The notes under the pieces are model-generated. The model was not told the origin of the DNA. It saw nothing but the letters and a program-made list of their open reading frames with translations, and searched no databases. This document shows, one piece after another, positions 45,619 to 54,188 of a DNA stretch of 64,000 nucleotides. This stretch comes from Pseudobdellovibrionaceae bacterium. GTDB lineage: Bacteria; Bdellovibrionota; Bdellovibrionia; Bdellovibrionales; Bdellovibrionaceae. How positions within the stretch are numbered: the first letter of the stretch is position 1; each line of letters begins with the position of its first letter. The DNA lies in NCBI GenBank assembly GCA_016719575.1, contig JADJYV010000013.1:1054001-1118000 (forward strand), in the 5' to 3' direction. The translations under genes and the position numbers were made by a program.

Positions 45619-46344
45619 ATGATACCTACAATAAAACGAATTATTATTTTCTCTTTCTTCATTGTAAATAATTTCGCTGCCGCTAAACCTCAGAAGGCGT
45701 GCTTTTGCGAAGCAGGAACTTATCCAGAATACCAAAGGCCTGCCTTCGCTGCCGGCTGTCGCCTTTGGCTTAAAGAGCAAAAGGATTGCGCTACTAAACA
45801 TGAAGTTCAACATGGAGTCAGTTACGCAGATTTGCCTCTTCAACAGGATCTGACTCATATTTCTATTGGCTATGTTGGTCACTGGATAAACAGTCAACAA
45901 CTCCTCTCATATTTACATTCAAGAATAAATCCACTAATGAGTCAGAAAGGCCTCTCAGTCAGCATTGATAATACTGCTTGTAGCTCGATGAACGATCCGT
46001 CGCTAATTTTAGACTATGTGAAAAACATGGCATTTCAGAAAGACCAAAATCTGACAATCAAAGGAAATCAAACTAGAAGCGTCGGAAAATGGGATGCCCT
46101 CATAGGATCAAAGAACAACTTCTATGCGTTTGTGAAAAACACAAAAAAGGAAGTAATCTACCCAAACTGCCGTGAGTTTCAAAATTACCGCTGCCTCCAA
46201 GGGGTCCAAGCAAATGATGAAGCCGTCTGCACTACTGACAATTCACAACTAATGAGACTCCGTTGCTGTCAGGTGCCTGACAATCCTTACGATGATGAAA
46301 TCGAAACAGATTTTGCCTGGCTTCCCATTAGTGGGTGCTATTAA
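45619..46344 (+). CDS. Cys-rich exported protein, function unknown
   Basis: About 241 residues from ATG 45619; in-frame ATG at 45559 would place 20 residues before the signal sequence. The signal peptide (core IIIFSFFIVNNFAAA) is followed by a Cys-rich mature chain with CFCEAG, CRLWLKEQKDC and a C-terminal RCCQ pair. No domain recognised. A bidirectional terminator separates it from rpsI. Confidence 0.65.
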   Translation: MIPTIKRIIIFSFFIVNNFAAAKPQKACFCEAGTYPEYQRPAFAAGCRLWLKEQKDCATKHEVQHGVSYADLPLQQDLTHISIGYVGHWINSQQLLSYLHSRINPLMSQKGLSVSIDNTACSSMNDPSLILDYVKNMAFQKDQNLTIKGNQTRSVGKWDALIGSKNNFYAFVKNTKKEVIYPNCREFQNYRCLQGVQANDEAVCTTDNSQLMRLRCCQVPDNPYDDEIETDFAWLPISGCY

Positions 46345-46380
46345 ATCTACCGCGGATGATTCTCTCCAAATTTTAAACAA

Positions 46381-46410
46381 AAAAAAGCCTGGTTTCCCCA
46401 GGCTTTTTTA
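46381..46410. terminator. Bidirectional terminator between convergent genes
   Basis: AAAAAAGCCTGG, TTTCC-type loop and CCAGGCTTTTTT, with A and T runs on both sides, so it can stop transcription from both the 45619 gene and rplM-rpsI. Confidence 0.9.
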
Positions 46411-46431
46411 TTTTCCGCTTCAATGTGCGAA

Positions 46432-46830
46432 TTAGCGTTTTGAGAACTGGTAACTTCTGCGAGCTCCAGATTTTCCGTATTTCTTTCTCTCGACCATTCG
46501 CGGATCGCGAGTTACAAAACCAGCCTTTTTCAAAACATCTTTAAACTCAGGATTAAAAGCAACAAGAGCACGAGTAATTCCGTGTCTTACTGCGCCTGCT
46601 TGGCCATTTTCTCCACCGCCAGAAACAGTCACTCTCACATCAAACTTATCGGTTTGTCCAACAGTCTCTATTGGCTGAAGAATGACCATGCGAGATTGCA
46701 TTCTCTTTAAGTAATCGTTGGCCTTCATACCGTTAATTGTGATGTTGCCTTTGCCAGGCTTTAAGAAAATTCGAGCTGATGCTGTTTTTCTTCTTCCGGT
46801 CGCGTAATAAAATTTTTCTGCTGCTGCCAT
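46432..46830 (-). CDS. rpsI: 30S ribosomal protein uS9
   Basis: Ribosomal protein of 132 residues with the start YYATGRRKTASARIFLKPG, the GGGENGQAGAVRHGITRAL core and the basic C-terminal tail KYGKSGARRSYQFSKR that reaches the P-site tRNA. It follows rplM by 14 bases, the standard pair. Confidence 0.97.
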   Translation of the reverse strand: MAAAEKFYYATGRRKTASARIFLKPGKGNITINGMKANDYLKRMQSRMVILQPIETVGQTDKFDVRVTVSGGGENGQAGAVRHGITRALVAFNPEFKDVLKKAGFVTRDPRMVERKKYGKSGARRSYQFSKR

Positions 46831-46844
46831 TAAGTTCGTCCTTT

Positions 46845-47288
46845 TTAGTTCTTACCGGTAGGTACAGTGTATACTTCTGGTTTTTGAGCTGCATGTGGAT
46901 GCTCAGCGCCAGTGTAAAGTTTCATTTTAGAGATTACTTGGCGCGAAAGCTTATTTGTAGGAAGCATTCCGCGAACGGCCTCATGAATAATAAAAGTAGA
47001 GTCTTCAGCCTTCATTTGAGCTGCCGTCTTCTCCTTCAAAGAACCAAAGAAACGTGAATGTCTGAAATATTTTTTGCTTTCAGCTTTATTTCCAGAAAGC
47101 TCAGCTTTATTCGTGTTAATAACAACAACAAAATCACCAGTGTCTACGTTTGGCGAGTATATAGGTTTGTTCTTTCCACGAAGAATCGTTGCTACGTGAG
47201 TAGCCAACCGGCCTACTTTAACCCCTGTAGCATCGATCACATGCCATTTTCGTTCAACTTCATCTACTTTTGCATTCCAAGTCTTCAT
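46845..47288 (-). CDS. rplM: 50S ribosomal protein uL13
   Basis: About 147 residues from ATG 47288 (MKTWNAKV), preceded by TTGGAG. The core HVIDATGVKVGRLATHVA, GDFVVVINTNKAELSGNK, and AVRGMLPTNKLSRQ are characteristic. Codons upstream in frame belong to the leader. It is the first gene of rplM-rpsI and follows truA by about 80 bases. Confidence 0.97.
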   Translation of the reverse strand: MKTWNAKVDEVERKWHVIDATGVKVGRLATHVATILRGKNKPIYSPNVDTGDFVVVINTNKAELSGNKAESKKYFRHSRFFGSLKEKTAAQMKAEDSTFIIHEAVRGMLPTNKLSRQVISKMKLYTGAEHPHAAQKPEVYTVPTGKN

Positions 47289-47370
47289 TATGACTCCAAT
47301 TAAATCTCTATCAATGCTCGCGAGGCACACTAGATACAATCTTTGCCCCAAAACTGCAAGAAGGGATGTT

Positions 47371-48156
47371 TTAAATTTCGCGGCACCTATTGTCAAGATC
47401 TCTAGGATAATAAACTCTTAATAAAAACAAGCCTTCCGGCGCCGCTGCTGGACCGGCCTTGGTTCGATTTTTAGCTAATATAATCGATTTGAGCTCTTCT
47501 GGTGCAAGGCCCTTTTTTTCCAACATCATTTGGGTCCCAACGATATTTCGCACCATTTGCTTCATAAATCCGCTACCTGTTATCGTAAACTGGAGAAGGT
47601 TTCGTCTGCGCCACTCCCATCGAGCTTCGTAGATAGACCGGACCGTGTGCGGCACAATTGTACCTACGGATTGAAAGCTCTTAAAGTCTTGTTTTCCAAT
47701 GAGAAATTTAGAACTTTCCTGCAGATGATTGATGTCAATTGGCCGTCGTACCCAATCCGCATAACGGGTCATAAAAGCACCAGATCGCGGATTATTATAG
47801 ACCAAATAACGGTATGTTTTCCGGCTAGCTGACAAAGTTGAGTGAAAATCTGAAGGTGCAAGCCATACCTTCTTAATCGAAATTGATTTTGGCAGATACG
47901 GCTTAACGGCCCAAGCTAGATCCCATTTCTCAATCCTCTCTATTTGGCGCGAAGTATCAAAGTGACAGACCTGACCTATTGCGTGAACGCCGGCATCTGT
48001 ACGTCCACTTGCAAAGAGGGTAATTTTTTCCTGGAAGACCCTCTCTAGAGCATCCTGAATTATGTGCTGAACACTCTTTTTTGTGCCGTGATTCTGCTTT
48101 TGCCAGCCACAAAAATCAGTCCCATCATAAGAAACTAAAAATCGAATTCTCTGCAT
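47371..48156 (-). CDS. truA: tRNA pseudouridine(38-40) synthase TruA
   Basis: About 261 residues. The start RIRFLVSYDGTDFCGWQKQ and the catalytic loop FASGRTDAGVHA (Asp of the RTDAGVHA box) are intact, and the QMVRNIVGTQM helix follows near the C-terminus. It modifies the anticodon stem-loop of tRNAs. No clear Shine-Dalgarno site precedes ATG 48156; an upstream in-frame ATG at 48219 would read through the long inverted repeat. It leads into rplM-rpsI. Confidence 0.93.
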   Translation of the reverse strand: MQRIRFLVSYDGTDFCGWQKQNHGTKKSVQHIIQDALERVFQEKITLFASGRTDAGVHAIGQVCHFDTSRQIERIEKWDLAWAVKPYLPKSISIKKVWLAPSDFHSTLSASRKTYRYLVYNNPRSGAFMTRYADWVRRPIDINHLQESSKFLIGKQDFKSFQSVGTIVPHTVRSIYEARWEWRRRNLLQFTITGSGFMKQMVRNIVGTQMMLEKKGLAPEELKSIILAKNRTKAGPAAAPEGLFLLRVYYPRDLDNRCREI

Positions 48157-48163
48157 TTCGCGA

Positions 48164-48241
48164 AGGTACGGCCTTCCTTTTGGGAATGCAACGCAGCTAA
48201 GATGCTTTACACGACGCATTCCCAAAAGGAAGGCCGTACCT
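48164..48241. repeat. 26-bp perfect inverted repeat with 26-base loop
   Basis: The arms 48164-48189 and 48216-48241 are exact reverse complements (AGGTACGGCCTTCCTTTT continuing to GGGAATGC). The right arm covers the stop codon of the barrel-protein gene, and the left arm ends eight bases before the truA ATG. No T-run follows. It looks like a palindromic dispersed element (REP/MITE remnant) or a strong mRNA hairpin. Confidence 0.8.
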
Positions 48242-49112
48242 AAAAGTCGACGCCGATGCCGAGGGTTAGGATGTCACCGGTGAAGTCGAGGTCCTCGGAG
48301 AAGGCGTATTGATAGCGGAAGTCGGCAATAAGCCACAGGTTTGCTATACCGTACTCGCTGCTCAGATTAAAGGCGAGCAGGCGGTCAGCCGCCGAAATGT
48401 TGAACATCAGGCCGGCTGAGCCGTAAGCCGCTGGAGTGCCGCTAAAATTATTTTCGTTGTCATCTCGGAGTTCAGCGACTCCGATGTAGGTTCCGCCGCC
48501 GCTTAAATAGGGAGCGACCCACTGACGCTTAAAATACTCAAGACGATAAACTAAACCCAAACTTAATGGGACAACGATAAAGGTATATGATTCCTGTGGC
48601 ACCGTTAAAGGATCGTTTATAAAGTAGCCATTCCCCTCGGCCATTGCCAAGCCGAGGCCGCCTTGAACTCCCAACTTTCCATATTTAGAAAAAGGTTGCC
48701 ACTCATACTCCATAAAAAAAGCAGGCAAGTATCCATCACCATACATCCCTGCGAAATTATGTACGCCATCGGCAGCTGTGATTTGAGGGGGAGCCATAAC
48801 ACCCGCTTTGAAAATCCCCGTCTCTGTCGATTTTTTCATCTTTACCTTATAAACATATGTTCCATCTTGCTCGATCCGGATAAGACCTTTTTTTGCGTCA
48901 GGATGATGAAGATACCTTACGCCACTTCCGGGTACCGACGGAGTCACGCTCTTCGAAGCCCTCATTGGTTCATTTTCTGATACTGAATCAAACTCGCTGT
49001 CCGAAATATAAGGGGGCTCTCGTGGAGGGGCTTCTCCGACTTGAGCTGCCATCGCTAATTCGATCGACATTAACACGGCAGCACCTAGAGCAGCTTTAAA
49101 CAGGAGTCGCAT
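48240..49112 (-). CDS. Predicted outer-membrane beta-barrel protein
   Basis: About 290 residues from ATG 49112 with CAGGAGGAAC upstream. Signal peptide to about residue 23, a polar linker of 70 residues, then alternating amphipathic strands rich in Gly, Tyr and aromatic girdle residues, ending LGIGVDF with the terminal Phe used for BamA targeting. I cannot name a family. Its start overlaps the end of the CFI-box gene by 17 bases, so they form one operon. Confidence 0.78.
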   Translation of the reverse strand: MRLLFKAALGAAVLMSIELAMAAQVGEAPPREPPYISDSEFDSVSENEPMRASKSVTPSVPGSGVRYLHHPDAKKGLIRIEQDGTYVYKVKMKKSTETGIFKAGVMAPPQITAADGVHNFAGMYGDGYLPAFFMEYEWQPFSKYGKLGVQGGLGLAMAEGNGYFINDPLTVPQESYTFIVVPLSLGLVYRLEYFKRQWVAPYLSGGGTYIGVAELRDDNENNFSGTPAAYGSAGLMFNISAADRLLAFNLSSEYGIANLWLIADFRYQYAFSEDLDFTGDILTLGIGVDF

Positions 49113-50508
49113 CGTTCCTCCTGAAATGTCGCAGACCGCGAAATAAAAATACAAATCCGAAAAAACAAATCAAAATCGTAGGAAAAATTCCAAACGCAAG
49201 AACAAGTTTAACAAAAAACAATAAGGGCCAAAGGAGACCGAGGCTAAAGCTTCGGGCGAGCTCACTCTCAGAAATCCACTTGGCCGCAACAGGGCCATAT
49301 TTGTAATAAAAACGAACAAACCTTTTGCCAATAGCATTCGTTAAAAGGTGTTTATTTCTGAACTCACGGAAAGTTACGACTTCTGATGACATCTGACTGC
49401 CAAATGTGGCCGTAGCAATAAAGCAACTTTTATCATCTAAAAGACCCACCACATCTGTTGGCACAGCGCAAATCTTGCTCGTATTTGCCAACGTTGTTGC
49501 GTTAGGAAAATAACTGACAATCCCCGTTTGATCCATATTCGCAAGGGCAAAACAGTATTTTGTGTCATTTTTTAAACCCGTAATCCTGGCATCAGAAAGT
49601 GAAGGCGTCGTCGTTGAATTGCTCTTCAAATCGAGAACATAGCTGGGAGAGTTCGTGCTAATAGCCGTCACTGGATTAATGACAGCGTTAGGGTCTCCCT
49701 CGGGCCCTTGAGCATAGAACAGCACTATGCGGTCGTAATTTACGTCCGTCTTGGGAGTCTCGAGAGTAGCACTTGAAGCGGCGATATCAGAAATATAAAT
49801 CTTTTCGTCACCCTTTAGCAAAGAGTAGTCACAGATCCCCTCTTGGGTTGTTGCCGCCGGGACCCCTGGAACACAAGCAGTGGCAATGGTTGTCGCCACG
49901 GCCCCATCTAGATAACGAACCACAATATTGAAATCAACTTTTTCTTCAAGGGTGCCATCTGAGTTGTTATCGATCCCAACACTCAACGTCGCACTTGTAG
50001 GAAAGTTATCACAATCGGCCGTAGCTCCCGCATTCGCACAAAGACTGCTCCACTTGATTTTGGCCGTAAATGACGAATTAACAGTTAACGACTGAGTTCC
50101 ATCATCATCCACAAATGACTGTGTCGTGTTACTACTTAACTTGTAGCGAACGCGGGGACTTCCGGTAAAGGTTGCCGCTGTCGATGACTTCAATGTGATG
50201 AGTAAATATAAGTTCGGATGAATTGAGGTCAAACTGCAGTTATTCAGACCCGCCCTATTGCATGAATTGCAAGTCGAATCGGCAGATGGAGATGCGCAAC
50301 CACCATAGGCCCCCGTGTAGCCAGCATAGATCGTAGGCAAAACTGCCTGAGCTCCCCCGGACGCGACCGAACCACTCGAGTAGGCAGAAAGACCACTTGG
50401 GGCATTGACCAGGCTCATGCCTGTCGTCGTTTCCGCACCGATGCCTACTCTGGCCAATAAAACCAGGGCAAGAATTATGATTGAAAAAATCGTCCGTGAA
50501 ACTTCCAC
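49096..50508 (-). CDS. CFI-box-CTERM surface protein
   Basis: Protein of 470 residues: signal peptide (to about residue 24), a Cys-containing Ser/Thr/Gly-rich region, then beta-sandwich, fibronectin-type repeats, and from about residue 366 the CFI-box C-terminal region (SCFIATATFGS ... FREFRNKHL ... FVRFYYKYGPVAAKW). A hydrophobic segment (LLFFVKLVLAFGIFPTIL) and a basic tail FRGLRHFRRN close it. The layout is that of a C-terminally sorted or anchored protein of the CFI-box-CTERM family; the processing enzyme is not known. Confidence 0.78.
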   Translation of the reverse strand: MEVSRTIFSIIILALVLLARVGIGAETTTGMSLVNAPSGLSAYSSGSVASGGAQAVLPTIYAGYTGAYGGCASPSADSTCNSCNRAGLNNCSLTSIHPNLYLLITLKSSTAATFTGSPRVRYKLSSNTTQSFVDDDGTQSLTVNSSFTAKIKWSSLCANAGATADCDNFPTSATLSVGIDNNSDGTLEEKVDFNIVVRYLDGAVATTIATACVPGVPAATTQEGICDYSLLKGDEKIYISDIAASSATLETPKTDVNYDRIVLFYAQGPEGDPNAVINPVTAISTNSPSYVLDLKSNSTTTPSLSDARITGLKNDTKYCFALANMDQTGIVSYFPNATTLANTSKICAVPTDVVGLLDDKSCFIATATFGSQMSSEVVTFREFRNKHLLTNAIGKRFVRFYYKYGPVAAKWISESELARSFSLGLLWPLLFFVKLVLAFGIFPTILICFFGFVFLFRGLRHFRRNDATPV

Positions 50509-50520
50509 CCGATCATGAAA

Positions 50521-51543
50521 TCACGCTTGGTACTTGATGTCAAAAATATGCTCGGCGATTTGCATTCCGTTTAAAGCCGCGCCCTTACGAATATTGTCTG
50601 AAACAACCCACATGAGCCACAAATAAGGGTTTTCTGGATCTCGGTGAACCCTTCCTACATAGACAGGATCAGCCCCTGACACGTTGCGTGCTGTGGGGTA
50701 AATAGAGCGACCCACTTCATCCTGAACAACAATTCCAGGCGCCGCCGCCAAGGCCCGCAAAATCTGTTCGCGACTTGCTTCTTTTTGGAGCGTCACCCAA
50801 ACAGCCTCACTATGCGCATTAAGCGCAGGGATTCGTACGGTAAAGGCAGATACCTTTAATTGAGGTAAGTTCAAAATCTTGCGGGTTTCTTGCATGATTT
50901 TCACTTCTTCGCTGCAAAAACCTTCGCTATTGAAACTACCGATCTGTGGAATGGCATTGAACAGAATCGGATGCGGAAAGACCGCAGAGAGTGGTTCGGT
51001 GTTTTGGAAGTCAGCAGTCTGCGCAAGCAATTCGTCATAACCCGCAATACCCGCACCACTAACAGCTTGGTAAGAAGCCACTCGGACTTCTTCGAGGCCA
51101 AATTTCTCTGCAAGAGGCTTTAATGCCACAACCAATTGAATCGTCGAACAGTTCGGATTAGCAATAACTTGTGGCGTAGAACCAGCTCCAAGCAAGTGAC
51201 TGTTCACTTCTGGTACAATTAAATGCTTGGATGAATCCATTCTAAATGCAGCCGAATTATCCACTGCAAAAGCCCCTGAACGCACGGCTTCGGGAGCCCA
51301 CTCTTTGCTGATATCATCTCCTGAAGAGAAAAAAACCAAATCCAAACCAGCAAAACAACCTGGCTTGAGAGCTTGAACAGTCCAATCTTGACCTTGAACA
51401 TGAATTTGCTTACCAGCTGAAGTTTCGCTTGCAAAAGGTCGAAGCTCCGAAAAAGGAAATTTTCTCTCTTCCATTATGTTCATAAATGTCTGCCCGACCA
51501 TACCCGTCGCGCCGACCACGCCGACTTTAAGCTTTTTTGCCAT
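50521..51543 (-). CDS. asd: Aspartate-semialdehyde dehydrogenase
   Basis: NADP-dependent enzyme of 340 residues producing aspartate semialdehyde for lysine, threonine, methionine and diaminopimelate. The dinucleotide loop GVVGATGMVGQT, the catalytic Cys in NPNCSTIQLV and the HAVSGAGIAGYDEL-like QAVSGAG stretch are intact. The ATG has GGAGC upstream. It overlaps pssA by 17 bases. It works with lysC, 18 kb away. Confidence 0.95.
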   Translation of the reverse strand: MAKKLKVGVVGATGMVGQTFMNIMEERKFPFSELRPFASETSAGKQIHVQGQDWTVQALKPGCFAGLDLVFFSSGDDISKEWAPEAVRSGAFAVDNSAAFRMDSSKHLIVPEVNSHLLGAGSTPQVIANPNCSTIQLVVALKPLAEKFGLEEVRVASYQAVSGAGIAGYDELLAQTADFQNTEPLSAVFPHPILFNAIPQIGSFNSEGFCSEEVKIMQETRKILNLPQLKVSAFTVRIPALNAHSEAVWVTLQKEASREQILRALAAAPGIVVQDEVGRSIYPTARNVSGADPVYVGRVHRDPENPYLWLMWVVSDNIRKGAALNGMQIAEHIFDIKYQA

Positions 51544-52381
51544 TTTCTGTAGCTCCTGAATTCATAACCTCATCAATTTCTTCAACAAGATCGTCCTCAT
51601 TCACCTGCGCCGGAGCATAAACACTTGGACGAATTCTCCGGACATTTTTTCCTAGTTTAAACACGCCAAAAACAGCACCGAGAATGGCATAACCAATAAA
51701 TAACACAAACAGCATTACTTCAGGTCGAAGGGCCACCACTACAATAACACCAACCCCTAAGATCAGGTAACGGAAGGGCAAACGCTCCTTTAAATCCAAG
51801 TCCTTAAAGCTGCGATAACGAAAGTTGCTAACCATCACGATAGCTAACAACGCCGTCATGGCCAATAGCGCTACATTCCCGAGAGCCTCCAGCTCAAGAT
51901 CGTGAAAGGCAAGAATCGATGAGGCCACGATTCCTGCTGCCATCGGTATTGGGAGTCCTTGAAAATAATTTTTCTCCACTCGAGTAGATTGAACGTTAAA
52001 ACGAGCCAAGCGGAGAGCTCCGCAAGTAACAAACAGAAAGCAGGCCACCCACCCCAATCGCCCAAAGGGATGTAGTGCCCACTGAAAAAGCATCAGACCT
52101 GGAGCCACTCCAAAACTGACTAGGTCACACAACGAATCGTATTCCGCTCCAAATTTACTTGTTGAGCGAGTTAGCCGCGCCAAGCGTCCATCCAATAGAT
52201 CAAATACCGCAGCAGCAACAATCGCATATGCAGCAATAATAAATTGAGCCTTCAGGGCTTGTATAATTGCGAAAAAACCAAAGAATAGGTTTCCGGTCGT
52301 CATAAGATTTGGCAGAACATAAATGTACATGGCCAATCTTCGACCCTCTACTGGTTCTGGTGAATTATAATCCACATTCAT
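51527..52381 (-). CDS. pssA: CDP-diacylglycerol--serine O-phosphatidyltransferase
   Basis: Integral membrane enzyme of 284 residues. The CDP-alcohol phosphatidyltransferase motif DG-x2-AR-x8-G-x3-D-x3-D is present in LDGRLARLTRSTSKFGAEYD followed by SLCD, near residue 75. Six to eight hydrophobic segments and a polar C-terminal tail match the Gram-positive/PssA type II form. It makes phosphatidylserine, precursor of phosphatidylethanolamine. It is coupled to asd. Confidence 0.92.
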   Translation of the reverse strand: MNVDYNSPEPVEGRRLAMYIYVLPNLMTTGNLFFGFFAIIQALKAQFIIAAYAIVAAAVFDLLDGRLARLTRSTSKFGAEYDSLCDLVSFGVAPGLMLFQWALHPFGRLGWVACFLFVTCGALRLARFNVQSTRVEKNYFQGLPIPMAAGIVASSILAFHDLELEALGNVALLAMTALLAIVMVSNFRYRSFKDLDLKERLPFRYLILGVGVIVVVALRPEVMLFVLFIGYAILGAVFGVFKLGKNVRRIRPSVYAPAQVNEDDLVEEIDEVMNSGATENGKKA

Positions 52382-52395
52382 AATGCTATTCCTTG

Positions 52396-53061
52396 CTAAA
52401 TTGCAAACAGACCAAAAAGAGTAAACAAAATATATAATCCCATACTACTCATAAGTGGAAGTGTGAAATTATCATCCAATTTGCCGATGGGTACCAACTC
52501 TGCGAGTGCGCCAATAAGGCCCGCCAACAAACTTACAACCACAACTCTATCAATTTTTACATTATAAAAGTTAAGATAGAGGACCGTACAAATCACACAA
52601 ACAAAAAAGGCGGCCATAAAACCTTGTACTGATTTGTGACCAAAAATTTTATCCTTACCAAATTTAATGCCAACGACTGAGGCCAGTGGATCTGCAAAAG
52701 CTAAAAAAAGCAGAGTCAATCCCACGACGGGGCGTGGAAAAATGGCGACTACAATGGCAACGCCGCCAAGCAAATAAGTGGTCCCCGCAATTTTATGAAC
52801 TTCATGATTTCGCATGATGGGCTTAAACGCATGAACGATCCAGTCATTGAATGCAGGATAGCGAAGTCTTAAAAAATCGACAGGAAAAAATACTAAAATT
52901 GAAACGCCAAGAATGAGCCCAGACACCACTTCTGAAAGAAAAACATAGGCAAGAAACATAACGAAAACGCCCGTCATGTGCCAAATCTTGCGCTCCCAAT
53001 GAATGTCAGATCGCTTTTTTAATTCCAAACTATGTAAAATATCCGTCAAGTTCTCCACCAT
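52396..53061 (-). CDS. SEC59/DGK1/VTE5-like CTP-dependent lipid kinase
   Basis: About 221 residues with six to seven membrane segments. The motif FADPLASVVGIKFG followed by GHKSVQGFMAAF is the active region of dolichol kinase, yeast Dgk1 and phytol kinase. The N-terminal WERKIWHMTG helix is also typical. Substrate is unknown; a phospholipid precursor or isoprenoid alcohol is plausible beside pssA. The start is uncertain: ATG at 53061 is chosen, a TTG at 53100 is possible. Confidence 0.78.
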   Translation of the reverse strand: MVENLTDILHSLELKKRSDIHWERKIWHMTGVFVMFLAYVFLSEVVSGLILGVSILVFFPVDFLRLRYPAFNDWIVHAFKPIMRNHEVHKIAGTTYLLGGVAIVVAIFPRPVVGLTLLFLAFADPLASVVGIKFGKDKIFGHKSVQGFMAAFFVCVICTVLYLNFYNVKIDRVVVVSLLAGLIGALAELVPIGKLDDNFTLPLMSSMGLYILFTLFGLFAI

Positions 53062-53151
53062 CACCGGAGCAACATAAAATACGCCGCGCCCAATGAGCAA
53101 ATCTTAATTCATAATTTTGTATGTTGCGCGTTAAGATTGCGCTTGGAAGGC

Positions 53152-53202
53152 AAAAAAATTACGAAATTTGAATGTCAAGTTGTGCCAGACTTGACATTCA
53201 AA
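53152..53202 (-). terminator. Hairpin terminator overlapping a stop codon
   Basis: A perfect 14-base stem TTTGAATGTCAAGT/ACTTGACATTCAAA with an eight-base loop, followed on the minus strand after about seven bases by T7. The stem includes the last codons and the stop of the 53175 gene. Confidence 0.7.
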
Positions 53203-53717
53203 ACGTACTCTTCTTCTTTCTCAGATGAGAGCGACTGATATCTAATATAAATTTGATTCTCACCTTCTTTAAGCTGAATCAAATCTGTTTGATAATTCTT
53301 TCCATCTAACAAAAATACCGACGCTGTAAACCCATTCGTCTTATTGACAATGCTAATTTTTCCAGCGTGCGTCTTTTGATTGCAATCGAGCCCCCGCAAT
53401 TGAACATATGAACCCTGTACTTTAAAATTTTTAGAATCGGCACTTTTGGGACACTTTAAATTGTAGGTGATCAGATTATCCCCTAAAACATTGTTCAATT
53501 CTTTAGCTGCATCCTCAATGACAACCGCTTTTTTGGGACTAAACCCTTGAATTAAGCTGGCAGGCTTTCGAACCTTTTGCTCCTGCGGACGTAAAACCAT
53601 CACCGGCACATCCTGCTCATCCTTAGAAAACAAGGACGCCAGAGTCGGCACTGCGACTATTGCGACTAAAAATGCTGTTGCGACTAAAAATTTCCAATCT
53701 GGATTGCCAACTCTCAT
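53175..53717 (-). CDS. Hypothetical single-pass inner membrane protein
   Basis: 180 residues: short cytoplasmic start, one hydrophobic span (residues 11-29) and a periplasmic part with two Cys (LKCPKSA and LDCNQKT) likely bonded, then strands ending in VLNVKSGTT. No domain recognised. A strong hairpin terminator overlaps the stop codon. Bufferin genes are divergent from it across 170 bases. Confidence 0.7.
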   Translation of the reverse strand: MRVGNPDWKFLVATAFLVAIVAVPTLASLFSKDEQDVPVMVLRPQEQKVRKPASLIQGFSPKKAVVIEDAAKELNNVLGDNLITYNLKCPKSADSKNFKVQGSYVQLRGLDCNQKTHAGKISIVNKTNGFTASVFLLDGKNYQTDLIQLKEGENQIYIRYQSLSSEKEEEYVLNVKSGTT

Positions 53718-53888
53718 ACCAGAGTAGATCGGCGGAAATTTGACGGGACTTTAGTTGTGTCATTTTGAGACTTCGTCCCACGAGACCTTCATCTCGGCGA
53801 TTGCTATTCATTCATCACTAAACTTCGGTTGACTTCATTCGTAACTCAATCAAATCTCATAAAAAATAATTAACTCACGGAGGTCTTT

Positions 53889-54188
53889 GTGTCTAAGAGA
53901 ATGATGATCCTAGGGGCTGCAGCCGCAGGCATTTTATCGGCATCTATGGGTTCCGCGGCCGAAACCCCAGAAGCAAATAAAGGAAAAGCGCCCGAGGACA
54001 AAACGGCGGCCATGGGAGAATGTCATGGTATAAACTCCTGCAAGGGAAAAGGGCAATGTGGCAGCGGCACGACCAGTCACCAATGCGGAGGACGAAACTC
54101 TTGCAAAGGAAAGGGCTGGATCAAAATGTCTAAAAAAGACTGCGACAGCAAAAAAGGAAAGTGGGAAACGCTTAAAATGGATATGTAA
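53889..54188 (+). CDS. bufA2: Bufferin precursor (BufA2-type metallophore)
   Basis: Small exported RiPP precursor of 99 residues. GTG start with GGAGG five bases upstream. A Sec signal peptide (to about residue 23, SAA) precedes six cysteines at 45, 51, 57, 66, 72 and 85. The core repeats NSCKGKG twice, in CHGINSCKGKGQC and QCGGRNSCKGKGWI, as in BufA2-type bufferins. Known relatives have cysteines converted by a DUF692 enzyme to thiooxazole groups that bind copper in the periplasm. The stop codon overlaps bufB (TAATG). Confidence 0.9.
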   Translation: MSKRMMILGAAAAGILSASMGSAAETPEANKGKAPEDKTAAMGECHGINSCKGKGQCGSGTTSHQCGGRNSCKGKGWIKMSKKDCDSKKGKWETLKMDM

